Assembly (NCBI RefSeq): GCF_900142185.1
Contig: NZ_FQZZ01000011.1
Span: 1 to 64,000 of the forward strand
From: Lutimaribacter pacificus
Lineage (GTDB): Bacteria; Pseudomonadota; Alphaproteobacteria; Rhodobacterales; Rhodobacteraceae
Reading direction: 5' to 3'
Length of the DNA stretch: 64,000 bases
The notes under the pieces are model-generated. The model was not told the origin of the DNA and ran no database searches. It saw only the letters and a list, made by a program, of their open reading frames with translations. Of the stretch, positions 46,836-55,034 are shown in pieces. How positions within the stretch are numbered: the first letter of the stretch is position 1; each line of letters opens with the position of its first letter. Both the position numbers and the translations under genes were made by a program.

Positions 46836-48974
46836 ATGGTGGCGGATCAGAACGCCCTGCGATCCGCAAACAGCGGCACCGCTGCCCGCGAGGGGTGGAT
46901 GGACGCGGTGCTGCGCGTGGCCGCGCATTACCGTATCGCCGTTTCGCCCGAACGGGTGCGGCTCGATCTGGCGTGGTCGCCGGACAGCGACCGGATAGGC
47001 AGGCTTGCGCGGTCCGCCGGCCTGTCCGTTCGGGAGGCGGGGCTGGGGCGCGACGCGGTTTCCTCGCTGCGCCTGCCGCTGGTGGCCGAGTTCGACAGCG
47101 GCGAGATCGGGGTGATCGAGCGCGAAACCACCGAGGGGTTCGTCGTCGTTCTGGCGGGCGACGGGGGGCTGGAAACCCCCTTTGCCAGGGATGAGCTGGA
47201 GCGCCGGTTGCGGCGGCTGTTCGTGCTGCGCCCGAGCGCTGGCCGCCCCGACCGCCGGGTCGACCACTATATCGCGCCCTGGCGCCCGGACTGGCTGCGC
47301 GGCATCGTGCTGGCCGACATGGCCCCCTATCGCGCGGTCATGGTCGCCTCGCTGGTGGCCAACGTGCTGGCGCTGGCGGGCACGATCTTTTCCATGCAGG
47401 TCTATGACCGGGTGGTTCCGGGCCAGTCGATGAGCACGCTTTGGGTGCTGTTTGCCGGCGTGATGATGGCGACCGTCTTTGCCTTCGTGATGCGTATCGC
47501 TCGCGGCCGGATCACCGATCTGGCGGGCAAGGCGGCGGACCTGCGGATTTCCGACCGGGTCTTCGGCCATGCGCTCCGGGTGCGCAATACCGTCCGGCCA
47601 CGCTCGACCGGCACCTTTATCTCGCAAATCCGCGAACTGGAGCATGTGCGCGAGATGATGACCTCGGGCACGGTGGCGGCGATTGCCGATGTGCCGTTCT
47701 TTCTGCTGTTCTGCGTGTTGTTCTACTATATCGCGGGGCCGTTGGTCTGGATTCCGCTGGTGGCGATGGTTCTGCTGGTGGCCCCCGGCCTGCTGGCGCA
47801 AAAGCGCCTGCGCCGCCTGGCCGAGGCCAATACCCGCGAAAGCTCATTACGCAGCGCGATGCTGGTCGAGGCGATCCAGGGCCTTGACGATATCAAGTCG
47901 TTGCAGGCCGAGGCGAGGTTTCAGAACCTCTGGAACCACTACAACGAAACCACCGCCGGATCGTCGATGGAGCTGCGTGACCTGGTGAACCGGCTGTCGT
48001 CCTGGGCGCAGACGGTGCAGGGCGGGGTGTTCGCCGTGGTGATTTTCTTCGGGGCGCCGCTGGTGATGGCCGGCGAGATGAGCACCGGCGTTCTTGTCGC
48101 CGCCTCGATGCTGTCGTCGCGGATGCTGGCCCCGTTGGCCTCGGTCACGCAGATCATCAACCGCTGGCAGCAGGCCCAGGTCGCGCGCGAGGCGCTTGAC
48201 GGGCTGATGGCCCTGCCGGTCGACGCCTCGGCCGAAGAGCAACGCGTCCACAAGCCGGTGATCCACGGAGATTTCAGGCTGAAGGATGCCCTGTTCGGCC
48301 ACGATCCGCAGACCCCCGTTCTGAAGGTTGGCCAGATGGCCATCGCCCCCGGTGAGCGCATCGCGATCCTTGGGCGCAACGGCGCGGGAAAATCCACCCT
48401 GCTGGCCGGTCTGGCCGGCCTGCTGGAGCCGCTGGCGGGCGAGGTCCGTGTGGATGACGTGGTGATGGGCCTGATCGACCCGGCCGATCTGAGGCGCGAT
48501 ATCAGCCTGATGGGGCAGGGCGCGCGGCTGTTCCACGGCACCCTGCGCGAGAACCTGACGCTTGGCGCGCCCGGCGCGGATGACGGGACCATTCTGGAAA
48601 CACTCGGCCGGATGGGGCTGGCGGATTTCGTCCACCGGCTTCCCGAAGGGCTGGATCACATGGTGCTCGAGGGCGGGCTGGGCCTGTCGGGTGGCCAGAA
48701 ACAGGGGCTGCTTCTGGCGCGGCTTCTTTTGCGCCGTCCCAATGTCCTGTTGCTGGACGAACCGACCGCCTCTTTCGACGAAGTGTCCGAGGCAGCGGTG
48801 ATCGACATGCTGGGGCATCTGGAGCGCGACACATCGGTCATCGTCGCCACCCATCGGCCGGCCATGCTGCGGATTGTGGACCGGCTGATCGTGGTCAATA
48901 ACGGCGCGATCGCCATGGACGGACCCAAGGATCAGGTGCTGGCGCAACTGCGCGCCGGAAAGGTGGCGGCATGA
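46836..48974 (+). CDS. Type I secretion ABC transporter (LapB/RtxB-like)
   Basis: A 712-residue exporter ATPase. The N-terminal ~135 residues are a C39-peptidase-like domain without the catalytic Cys and His, as in transporters for RTX/LapA-type substrates that are not cleaved at a double Gly. A six-helix membrane domain follows (MVASLVANVLALAGTIFSMQ, FFLLFCVLFYYIAGPLVWIP). The ATPase carries Walker A GRNGAGKST, signature LSGGQKQGLLLARLLL, Walker B VLLLDEPTASFD and the switch in ATHRPAM. It starts 4 bp after the adhesin and overlaps the adaptor gene (ATGA). Confidence 0.94.
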   Translation: MVADQNALRSANSGTAAREGWMDAVLRVAAHYRIAVSPERVRLDLAWSPDSDRIGRLARSAGLSVREAGLGRDAVSSLRLPLVAEFDSGEIGVIERETTEGFVVVLAGDGGLETPFARDELERRLRRLFVLRPSAGRPDRRVDHYIAPWRPDWLRGIVLADMAPYRAVMVASLVANVLALAGTIFSMQVYDRVVPGQSMSTLWVLFAGVMMATVFAFVMRIARGRITDLAGKAADLRISDRVFGHALRVRNTVRPRSTGTFISQIRELEHVREMMTSGTVAAIADVPFFLLFCVLFYYIAGPLVWIPLVAMVLLVAPGLLAQKRLRRLAEANTRESSLRSAMLVEAIQGLDDIKSLQAEARFQNLWNHYNETTAGSSMELRDLVNRLSSWAQTVQGGVFAVVIFFGAPLVMAGEMSTGVLVAASMLSSRMLAPLASVTQIINRWQQAQVAREALDGLMALPVDASAEEQRVHKPVIHGDFRLKDALFGHDPQTPVLKVGQMAIAPGERIAILGRNGAGKSTLLAGLAGLLEPLAGEVRVDDVVMGLIDPADLRRDISLMGQGARLFHGTLRENLTLGAPGADDGTILETLGRMGLADFVHRLPEGLDHMVLEGGLGLSGGQKQGLLLARLLLRRPNVLLLDEPTASFDEVSEAAVIDMLGHLERDTSVIVATHRPAMLRIVDRLIVVNNGAIAMDGPKDQVLAQLRAGKVAA

Positions 48975-50146
48975 CCGCCTCGGTTATGATCGCAGAGCGG
49001 GGAACCGCGCGGCCCGAACGCCGCCTCGTCTGGCTGGTTTTCGCCATGCTTGCGTTGTTCCTGGGCTGGGCGTGGTATTTTCCGCTGGTGGAAGTGTCCA
49101 GCGGCCAGGGCACGGTGGTGCCCAGTTCGCGCGAGCAGGTGATCCAGTCGCTTGAGGGTGGGATCGTTGCCTCGATCTCGGTACGCGAGGGCGATATCGT
49201 CGAAAAAGGGCAGATCCTGGCACGTCTCGATCCGACGCGGTCGGCCTCGAGCGTCGAAGAGGTGGCGGCGAAGTACCATGCGGCCATCGCGGCAGCGGCG
49301 CGTTTGCGTGCGGAACTGGATGACCGCGATACCCTGACATTTCCCGACGAACTGTCGGGCGAACGTTTCGCGCAATTGCGTGCCAACGAGATGGCATTGT
49401 TCCGGTCGCGCCGCAAAAGCCTGGACGAGGCGCTGTCGGGCCTGACCGAGGGGTTGGAACTTACGCGGCAGGAACTGGAGATTGCCGAAAGGCTCCAGAA
49501 CAGCGGCGCCGCGAGCCGGGTCGAGGTGATCCGCCTGCGCCGCGAAGCGACCGCGACCCGGCTTGAGATCGACCGGCTCCGGGCCGATACCCGCGTGCAG
49601 GTTGGTGAGGAATTGCAGCGCGTCAATGCCGAGGCCGAGGTTCAGGCATCGGTCATGCGGGGCCTGTCCGACCAACTCGAACGTCTGGTGTTCCGCGCCC
49701 CGATGCGCGGGATCGTCAAGGATATCGTGGTCACCACCATCGGCGGTGTGATCCCGCCCGGCGGGCAGCTCATGACCATCGTGCCGATGGACGACCAGCT
49801 ATTGATCGAGGCACGCATCTCGCCGCGCGATATTGCCTTCATCCACCCCGGGCAAGAGGCGCAGGTCAAGATATCCGCCTACGATTACGCGATCTTCGGC
49901 GGGTTGACCGGCGAGGTGGTCACGATCTCGCCCAACACCGTGCGCGACGAGGTGAAGCCCGAACAGGTCTATTACCGGGCCTATATCCGCACCCGCGAGG
50001 ATTACCTTGTCAACGAGGCCGGAACCCGGTTTCCGATCGTTCCGGGCATGATCGCGGTGGTCGATATCCAGACCGGCGAAAAGACCGTGTGGCAATACCT
50101 CATCAAACCATTCAACCGCGCGCAGGAGGCGCTTCGGGAACGATGA
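48971..50146 (+). CDS. Type I secretion membrane fusion protein (HlyD/LapC-like)
   Basis: A 391-residue periplasmic adaptor with one N-terminal transmembrane helix (LVWLVFAMLALFLGWAWYFPLVEV), a lipoyl half-motif (IQSLEGGIVASISVREGDIVEKGQ), a long alpha-hairpin coiled coil (~100-220), the second lipoyl half (LVFRAPMRGIVKDIVVTTIGGVI), and a beta-barrel domain ending in the short GEKTVWQYLIKPF tail typical of HlyD/LapC. It bridges the ABC transporter and the outer-membrane channel. Confidence 0.93.
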   Translation: MTASVMIAERGTARPERRLVWLVFAMLALFLGWAWYFPLVEVSSGQGTVVPSSREQVIQSLEGGIVASISVREGDIVEKGQILARLDPTRSASSVEEVAAKYHAAIAAAARLRAELDDRDTLTFPDELSGERFAQLRANEMALFRSRRKSLDEALSGLTEGLELTRQELEIAERLQNSGAASRVEVIRLRREATATRLEIDRLRADTRVQVGEELQRVNAEAEVQASVMRGLSDQLERLVFRAPMRGIVKDIVVTTIGGVIPPGGQLMTIVPMDDQLLIEARISPRDIAFIHPGQEAQVKISAYDYAIFGGLTGEVVTISPNTVRDEVKPEQVYYRAYIRTREDYLVNEAGTRFPIVPGMIAVVDIQTGEKTVWQYLIKPFNRAQEALRER

Positions 50147-50206
50147 CCGCTTATTCCGCATACGGTTCCCTGCAACATCTTCCATGATCGAAAAGAGGTT
50201 TCCGAT

Positions 50207-50632
50207 ATGACACGATGGTTCGGCGCACGCAGCGTGCTTCTGACGATAGCCCTTGTGGCCCTTCTGCCGGTTGGCCCTGCCGGGGCGCAGCAGGGCGACC
50301 GGCTCAACCAGGTGAATCCAAGGGTCGGGTTCACGTCGGTTTCGCGGGCCTTCCCCGAAATGGACGCGCGTTATGCCCGGGTCGGCACCCGCCGCAACGT
50401 GGCGCAGGTGCGCAGCATCGCCGTCGGCCAGCCCCTGAACGATGTCCGGGCGACGCTGGGGAGCCCGGCTGTGGGCTACAATGACGGGTCCTTCGAATAT
50501 CATCTCTCGCTGCCGCTGACCGGACGTGACCGGCTGATCTGCCAGTACCGCGTGTTCTTCGACGACGAGGGCCGGCTTACCCATGGTGTCTGGCGTCGTC
50601 CGCAATGTGCGGACCTGGTTCTCGGGCGGTAG
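50207..50632 (+). CDS. Secreted BamE/SmpA-fold small protein of the secretion operon
   Basis: A 141-residue protein with a Sec signal peptide (MTRWFGARSVLLTIALVALLPVGPAGAQ). The mature part has the BamE/SmpA/OmlA-like pattern: IAVGQPLNDVRATLGSP, a beta-hairpin SFEYHLSLP, then YRVFFDDEGRLTHGVWRRP. Unlike BamE it has no lipobox Cys. It sits between the adaptor and outer-membrane genes of the type I system, so it may assist assembly or insertion of the channel or handle the adhesin in the periplasm. That is inference from position. Confidence 0.72.
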   Translation: MTRWFGARSVLLTIALVALLPVGPAGAQQGDRLNQVNPRVGFTSVSRAFPEMDARYARVGTRRNVAQVRSIAVGQPLNDVRATLGSPAVGYNDGSFEYHLSLPLTGRDRLICQYRVFFDDEGRLTHGVWRRPQCADLVLGR

Positions 50633-50645
50633 AACTGAGCCCTGC

Positions 50646-51980
50646 ATGATACGTTTAAGGCTGTTCAGGACGACGGTTCCGTTCATCGCCGCGTGCGTTC
50701 TCGTGGCGGGATGCGCGGCATTGCCCGAACCCGACGGGTTGGAAGCGGCGATTATCGAAAAGGCCGAGGGGCTTGCCGCCCTGACCCCCGCCGACGGAGG
50801 TGGCGGCAAAAGTGCCGCCCGCAACGGTCTGCTGCTCAGCCCCTCGGTTCGGGAAAGCGCGGGTCTCGTATCCGCCAGCGCGGACGAGGTCCGGGTACAG
50901 CGGGCGGCGTTGTTCCCGGGCCTTGCCCTGACCATGGTCGGGGGCGCCGGTGATGCCGGCAGCGGAGATCCGGCCCTGGAGCTGCAAGCCTCGCAACTGC
51001 TTTTTGACGGGGGTAACAGCCGCCGTGCCGTCAAGCTGGCCGATTTCGACCTGCAGATCGACTATATCACCTTTCAGAAAACGGTGGATGAGGTCCTGAT
51101 CGACCTGCTGGCGGCCTATGATGCCGTTCAGTTGCAGGGCGACCTGCTCGAAATCTACGGGAACCAGCTGACGGCGCTGAGCGAGTTGGAGGCTCTTGTC
51201 GCAAGGCGCGTCGACAGTGGTGCCGCCTCGTCCACGGACCTTCTGGAAACCCGCAAGAGGGTGCAATCCGCGGCCTTCCTGGTGACGGATACGGAACTGG
51301 CGCTGGCCGAGGCGCGGGACCGGCTGGTTCTGCTGACGGGCCAGTCGCGGGGCGGGCAGGTTCGGATACGGCCCGCAAGCTGCAAAGCCGCGGGCGAAAC
51401 CGACGATCTGCGCATAGCGCGGCTGGAGCTGGCGCGGGCGCAGCTTGCGCTTGAAAAGGCGGAAAAGGCGCGTGTTCCCCGAATCTCCCTGAAGCCGGTG
51501 ATCCGCGGGGAAATTGGCGCCGGCAGGCTGCCGGCCGGGGTCGATGTCGATATCCGGTCGGACCTTCTGGAGGGCGGTGCGCTTCAGGCCAGGGCAAACG
51601 CGGCGCGCAACGCCCTTTCCGCATCGCGGGCAAAGCTGGAGAATGCCGGCCTGGAGGACAGCCTGAACGAGCGGAGGTTGCTTCGCTCGCTGGCGACGGG
51701 AGAGCGAAAGAGCGAGATGCTGCAACGGCAGATCGGGCTTCTTTCGGAAACGCGCAAACTCTATCGCAGCCAGTATTTCGACATGGGAACGCGGCAACTG
51801 TCCGAACTTCTCGACAACGAGGAGGAATATTACGGACGCCAGGCCGAACTTGCCGAACTACGCTCCGAACTTGCCCTGGACCGCCTGAATTGCGCAGTCC
51901 GAAGCCGCGTGCTCCGCCGGGAACTGGGGCTGGAGGGCAGCAGTATCTATGGCTTTCCGCTGAGCGCAGGGTCGATCTGA
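50646..51980 (+). CDS. TolC/OMF-family outer-membrane lipoprotein of the type I system
   Basis: A 444-residue protein with a lipoprotein signal (TVPFIAACVLVAGC, Cys at ~22) and two outer-membrane-efflux repeats of long amphipathic helices with short beta segments (LQASQLLFDGGNSRRAVKLA; later VDIRSDLLEGGALQARANAARNALSASRAKLENA). It completes the secretion conduit with the ABC and HlyD-like proteins. The C-terminal part YRSQYFDMGTRQLSELLDNEEEYYGRQAELAEL is the usual end of the second hairpin. The ATG at 50646 is chosen because it starts the signal peptide. Confidence 0.88.
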   Translation: MIRLRLFRTTVPFIAACVLVAGCAALPEPDGLEAAIIEKAEGLAALTPADGGGGKSAARNGLLLSPSVRESAGLVSASADEVRVQRAALFPGLALTMVGGAGDAGSGDPALELQASQLLFDGGNSRRAVKLADFDLQIDYITFQKTVDEVLIDLLAAYDAVQLQGDLLEIYGNQLTALSELEALVARRVDSGAASSTDLLETRKRVQSAAFLVTDTELALAEARDRLVLLTGQSRGGQVRIRPASCKAAGETDDLRIARLELARAQLALEKAEKARVPRISLKPVIRGEIGAGRLPAGVDVDIRSDLLEGGALQARANAARNALSASRAKLENAGLEDSLNERRLLRSLATGERKSEMLQRQIGLLSETRKLYRSQYFDMGTRQLSELLDNEEEYYGRQAELAELRSELALDRLNCAVRSRVLRRELGLEGSSIYGFPLSAGSI

Positions 51981-52182
51981 CTAAAATGGGAGGATGGAGG
52001 CAGGCTGGTGTGATCACCGGAAACGTCCCCGATTTCGGTTAAGGTCTTTCGCATTGAATCCCCGGCCGGGCCACTGACGTGTCTATCACAACCCGTCGCC
52101 GTGACAGCGAGTTGACGCATTGTTCCGTACGTCTCACTTTCGTTGCTGAAACGTAAATGTGAACTGCGTTGCTCACAGGGAA

Positions 52183-52287
52183 AATCATAATCTGCGTGTC
52201 GGGGGTTCAAGTCCCTCCTCCGCTACCATTTCTTCCCTTATCGCTATCTTGTTGATTGTTGGCTGCAGTGTTCGGCCTTCGGTTGCC
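52183..52287 (+). repeat. Right copy of 105-bp direct repeat with partial tRNA-Met (attR-like)
   Basis: Positions 52183-52228 are the 3' part of tRNA-Met from the anticodon loop to CCA, and 52229-52287 repeat the sequence downstream of the intact gene. Three mismatches to 34554-34658 (one in the anticodon stem, two in the flank). The 5' half of the tRNA is absent, so this copy is not functional. Confidence 0.92.
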
Positions 52288-52829
52288 ACCGCGAGTGCCC
52301 TTGTGCCGATGACACAACGCGGCCGGGTCGTTCACAAGCTCATAGTAACGCCATATTGAAGCGCCCTCACGAGGTGCGCTTCCTTCCTGAGAAATAACGG
52401 CTGCCTTCGGGATAGGTGCTGGCGCACAACCAAGTGTCTTGGTCCGACGTCGGAGGTTCGACAGCATACGGTGCCTGTGACGCTCATCGTAGGCCGCCGC
52501 TCCTTGATCTTGATATATCATGCCATGGCGGATTGCATTGTAGAGTAAAACGGCAATCTTGCGCGCCGTAGCCGTCACCGCCTTTTGCTTACCGATCCGC
52601 GCCGAGAGGCGTCGATAGAATGCGCCTAAGTCCGTGCCGCATTCCGCTACCAGCTTCAGCGCCAGTGATGGGTCGAGGTTGTGGATCTGCGTTAGATCCG
52701 TGCCCAACACCCGTAAAGCGCGGCCCGCACATCACAGGATGGCGTCCGGCAAAGTCCCCTGGAAGCGCAGGCATAAAAAAACCCCGAGTACGTCACAAAC
52801 TGTTTGACTAGCCGACGCTCTTTGCAGTT
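52288..52829. other. Scar region between the island and the ABC operon
   Basis: Apart from the IS110-type relic (see its own entry), this stretch has no gene. The ~90 bp before 52830 should contain the promoter of the ABC transporter operon. No clear -35/-10 pair could be fixed. Confidence 0.5.
52400..52736 (-). pseudogene. IS110-family transposase relic
   Basis: The minus strand encodes VLGTDLTQIHNLDPSLALK, then VAECGTDL joined directly to GAFYRRLSARIGKQKAV and ARKIAVLLYNAIRHGMIY, ending LSNLRRRTKTLG. In IS110 transposases (recalled) about 65 residues including the Ser-active-site domain normally lie between CGTDL and the GAFYRR helix. Here they are deleted in frame. The N-terminal DEDD domain is missing and the original stop is lost, so the frame runs on into the direct repeat. 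Inactive. Confidence 0.7.
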
Positions 52830-53888
52830 ATGTCTGACAAACAGACGATAAAACATCGCGGCGCCAAGGGGGAGTTTCACTTTGCATATGATGACTTGCA
52901 TCAACCTGCCGACGATGGCGTCGACATGAAAATTCATCAGGAACTTATCGTTTTCATCATCTGGGCGATCAGTTTCGTTGCGCTTTCCGTCGCGCTTCCG
53001 AACTTCTTTACCGAAGGGAACCTGATTAGCCTGTTACGCAGTGTTTCGGTTCTGGGAATTCTCGCGATCGGGATGGCCATCGTTGTGATCGGCCGTGGGA
53101 TCGACCTGGCGATGGTTGCGACGATGGCGGTTTCCGTCGCTGGGGCGATCGTGCTGCTTCAGCAGGGCTACAGTATTCCCGTCGCGCTTCTGGCCGGTTT
53201 TGTTTTCGCCGTTCTTGTCGGCACGGTCTCGGGCATTCTGATCGCCTATGTCGAGATTCCGGCACTGTTTGCCACACTGGCCATGGGGTTGTTCATCTAC
53301 GGGGTGGGCCGCTTCGGGTTCTTCAACCAGGATATCGTCCTGATCCCGCCAGAGGGGGGCAGCCTGAGCTGGCTTGGTGCCGGTCGTGTGTTCGGCATTC
53401 CGGTCTCGATTCTGTTCCTGCTTTTGTTTGCCGGGCTTGTGGCGCTTTTCCTGCGATATGCGCGGATCGGCCGGTTCATTCATGCGATCGGCGACAACCC
53501 GTCCACGGCACGGATTACCGGTTTGCCGGTGCGCAAGCTCTATGTGCTTTCCTATATCCTGTCGTCGACCATCGCCTATTGCGCAGGGATCATCACGGCG
53601 ACGGGCGTTGGCAGCATGAACACGCGTATCGTGAACTCGACCATGCTCTACGATGTCATTCTCGTTGTCGTCATCGGGGGGATTTCGCTGTCGGGCGGCA
53701 AGGGGGGCGTGCGGAACGTTCTTGTGGGGACGTTGCTGATCGGCACGTTGCTGAATGCAATGACGATCATGGATATCCAGTACACTGTGCAGAACGTGAT
53801 CAAGAGCATGATCCTGCTGATCGCAATCATCGTTGACAGCCTGCTTAACCCCCGGGACGAGCAGACCGCGCAACAAGGAGATATCTGA
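52830..53888 (+). CDS. RbsC-type sugar ABC transporter permease
   Basis: A 352-residue BPD_transp_2 permease with eight to ten membrane helices, opening ELIVFIIWAISFVALSVALPNFFTEGNL and carrying the family loop GRGIDLAMVATMAVSVAGAIV, the EAA-like IHAIGDNPSTARITGLPV, and IGGISLSGGKGGV. The start is uncertain: ATG 52830 gives a 31-residue polar extension, while ATG 52926 gives MKIHQEL, closer to family length. Neither has a strong ribosome binding site. It is first in a five-gene import operon. Confidence 0.88.
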   Translation: MSDKQTIKHRGAKGEFHFAYDDLHQPADDGVDMKIHQELIVFIIWAISFVALSVALPNFFTEGNLISLLRSVSVLGILAIGMAIVVIGRGIDLAMVATMAVSVAGAIVLLQQGYSIPVALLAGFVFAVLVGTVSGILIAYVEIPALFATLAMGLFIYGVGRFGFFNQDIVLIPPEGGSLSWLGAGRVFGIPVSILFLLLFAGLVALFLRYARIGRFIHAIGDNPSTARITGLPVRKLYVLSYILSSTIAYCAGIITATGVGSMNTRIVNSTMLYDVILVVVIGGISLSGGKGGVRNVLVGTLLIGTLLNAMTIMDIQYTVQNVIKSMILLIAIIVDSLLNPRDEQTAQQGDI

Positions 53889-53946
53889 TTTCCCGCGAAA
53901 AACGGGATTTTGTGGAAATACCAAACCAATGGGAGGACTTGACGTT

Positions 53947-54957
53947 ATGCGCTCATTCACAAGAGCTATCTGTACGGCCATCGGACTGGCCGCGTTTGCA
54001 GCAGGAACCGCGGCCTTAGCCGATGGTATCGTTGACCCCGATCGCGCGGGGTATCAGGAAACGTTCAAAGGCAGGAAAGTCGCCTTTCTTCCGATCTCGA
54101 TGGGGTTCGACCTGAGCCAGGCCTGGAGCCATCAGCTTGAAACCCAGGCGAACGAGCTTGGATACGGTTATGAGGTGCGCGACCCGAACTGGAGCACCGA
54201 TGCCGGTGCGCAGGCGCTGACGCAACTTATCTCGGAAAAGCCGGACGTGATCGTGGTACAGAACCCCGACATCCAGTCCTATGCGCGTCTTCTGAAGCAG
54301 GCAGAGAGAGCAGGGATCTACGTTCTGCAGATCAACATGAAATCCGCTTACCTGACAGAAGGTTATGTCGGCAGCGATTACAACCGCCTGGGGGAAATGG
54401 CCGCCGAACGGATTGTCGAGCAATGCGGTGAGGGAAGCGGCAAATCGGGCAAGGTTTCCATCGTGCAGGGCGTTCTGACAGGCGGCGCTTCGGTCTATCA
54501 GATCGAGGGGGTGTCGCGCGTCTTCGCCGAGCATCCCGAAATCGAGGTGGTTTCGAACCAGGCCGCCGACTGGGATGCCTCGAAGGCCAAGGCCATCACC
54601 CAGACGGTTTTGCAGCAGCATCCCGACCTTTGTGGCGTGATCGGTTTCTGGGATGGCATGGACACCGGTTCGGCCGCGGCGATCAAGGAAGCCGGAAAGA
54701 CCGACGATGTCTATATCATCACCTCGGGCGGTGGCGCTACGTCGGCCTGCGATGCCGTAAGCGGTGACGTGTTCGACGCGCTGATCAACTATGACGCAAT
54801 GGGGCAGGGCCGGGATCTGAACACGATGGTCAAGACCCTTCTCCAGCTCAAGCCCGAAGCGGGCTCGGTAAAGATCCTTCAGTATTCCCCGCTGACGGTC
54901 CTGACAAAGGACAGCCTGCAGGCCAACAGCTGCTGGAGCCTGCCGGAAGGCCGGTAA
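53947..54957 (+). CDS. Periplasmic sugar-binding protein (Peripla_BP_4)
   Basis: A 336-residue substrate-binding protein with a signal peptide ending AALA-DG and a mature type I periplasmic-binding fold: VAFLPISMGFDLSQAWSHQLE, KPDVIVVQNPDIQSYARLLKQAERAGIYVLQIN, YVGSDYNRLGEMAAERI, and IIGFW-like GVIGFWDGMDTGSAAAIKEAG. ATG 53947 has GGGAGGA 9 nt upstream, so the earlier ATG at 53929 is unlikely. The ligand is unknown. Two cysteines in the mature part are unusual but unremarkable. Confidence 0.9.
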   Translation: MRSFTRAICTAIGLAAFAAGTAALADGIVDPDRAGYQETFKGRKVAFLPISMGFDLSQAWSHQLETQANELGYGYEVRDPNWSTDAGAQALTQLISEKPDVIVVQNPDIQSYARLLKQAERAGIYVLQINMKSAYLTEGYVGSDYNRLGEMAAERIVEQCGEGSGKSGKVSIVQGVLTGGASVYQIEGVSRVFAEHPEIEVVSNQAADWDASKAKAITQTVLQQHPDLCGVIGFWDGMDTGSAAAIKEAGKTDDVYIITSGGGATSACDAVSGDVFDALINYDAMGQGRDLNTMVKTLLQLKPEAGSVKILQYSPLTVLTKDSLQANSCWSLPEGR

Positions 54958-54974
54958 ACCGTCTTGTAGAGTGA

Positions 54975-55008
54975 GAACCCGGCTTTCATGACCTTCGTGG
55001 CCGGGTTC
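54975..55008 (+). other. Intercistronic hairpin after the binding-protein gene
   Basis: GAACCCGGC (54975-54983) pairs with GCCGGGTTC (55000-55008) around a 16-nt loop. No T-run follows. Hairpins at this spot in ABC operons often protect the upstream binding-protein mRNA and lower downstream expression (inference). Confidence 0.6.
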
Positions 55009-55034
55009 GCCATCCCCTCTTTCTGGGTAGGAAT

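Noticed and set aside
46836-47240. N-terminal peptidase domain of the type I ABC transporter as an active C39 protease
   Set aside because: No catalytic Cys or His in the domain, and the adhesin lacks a double-Gly leader.
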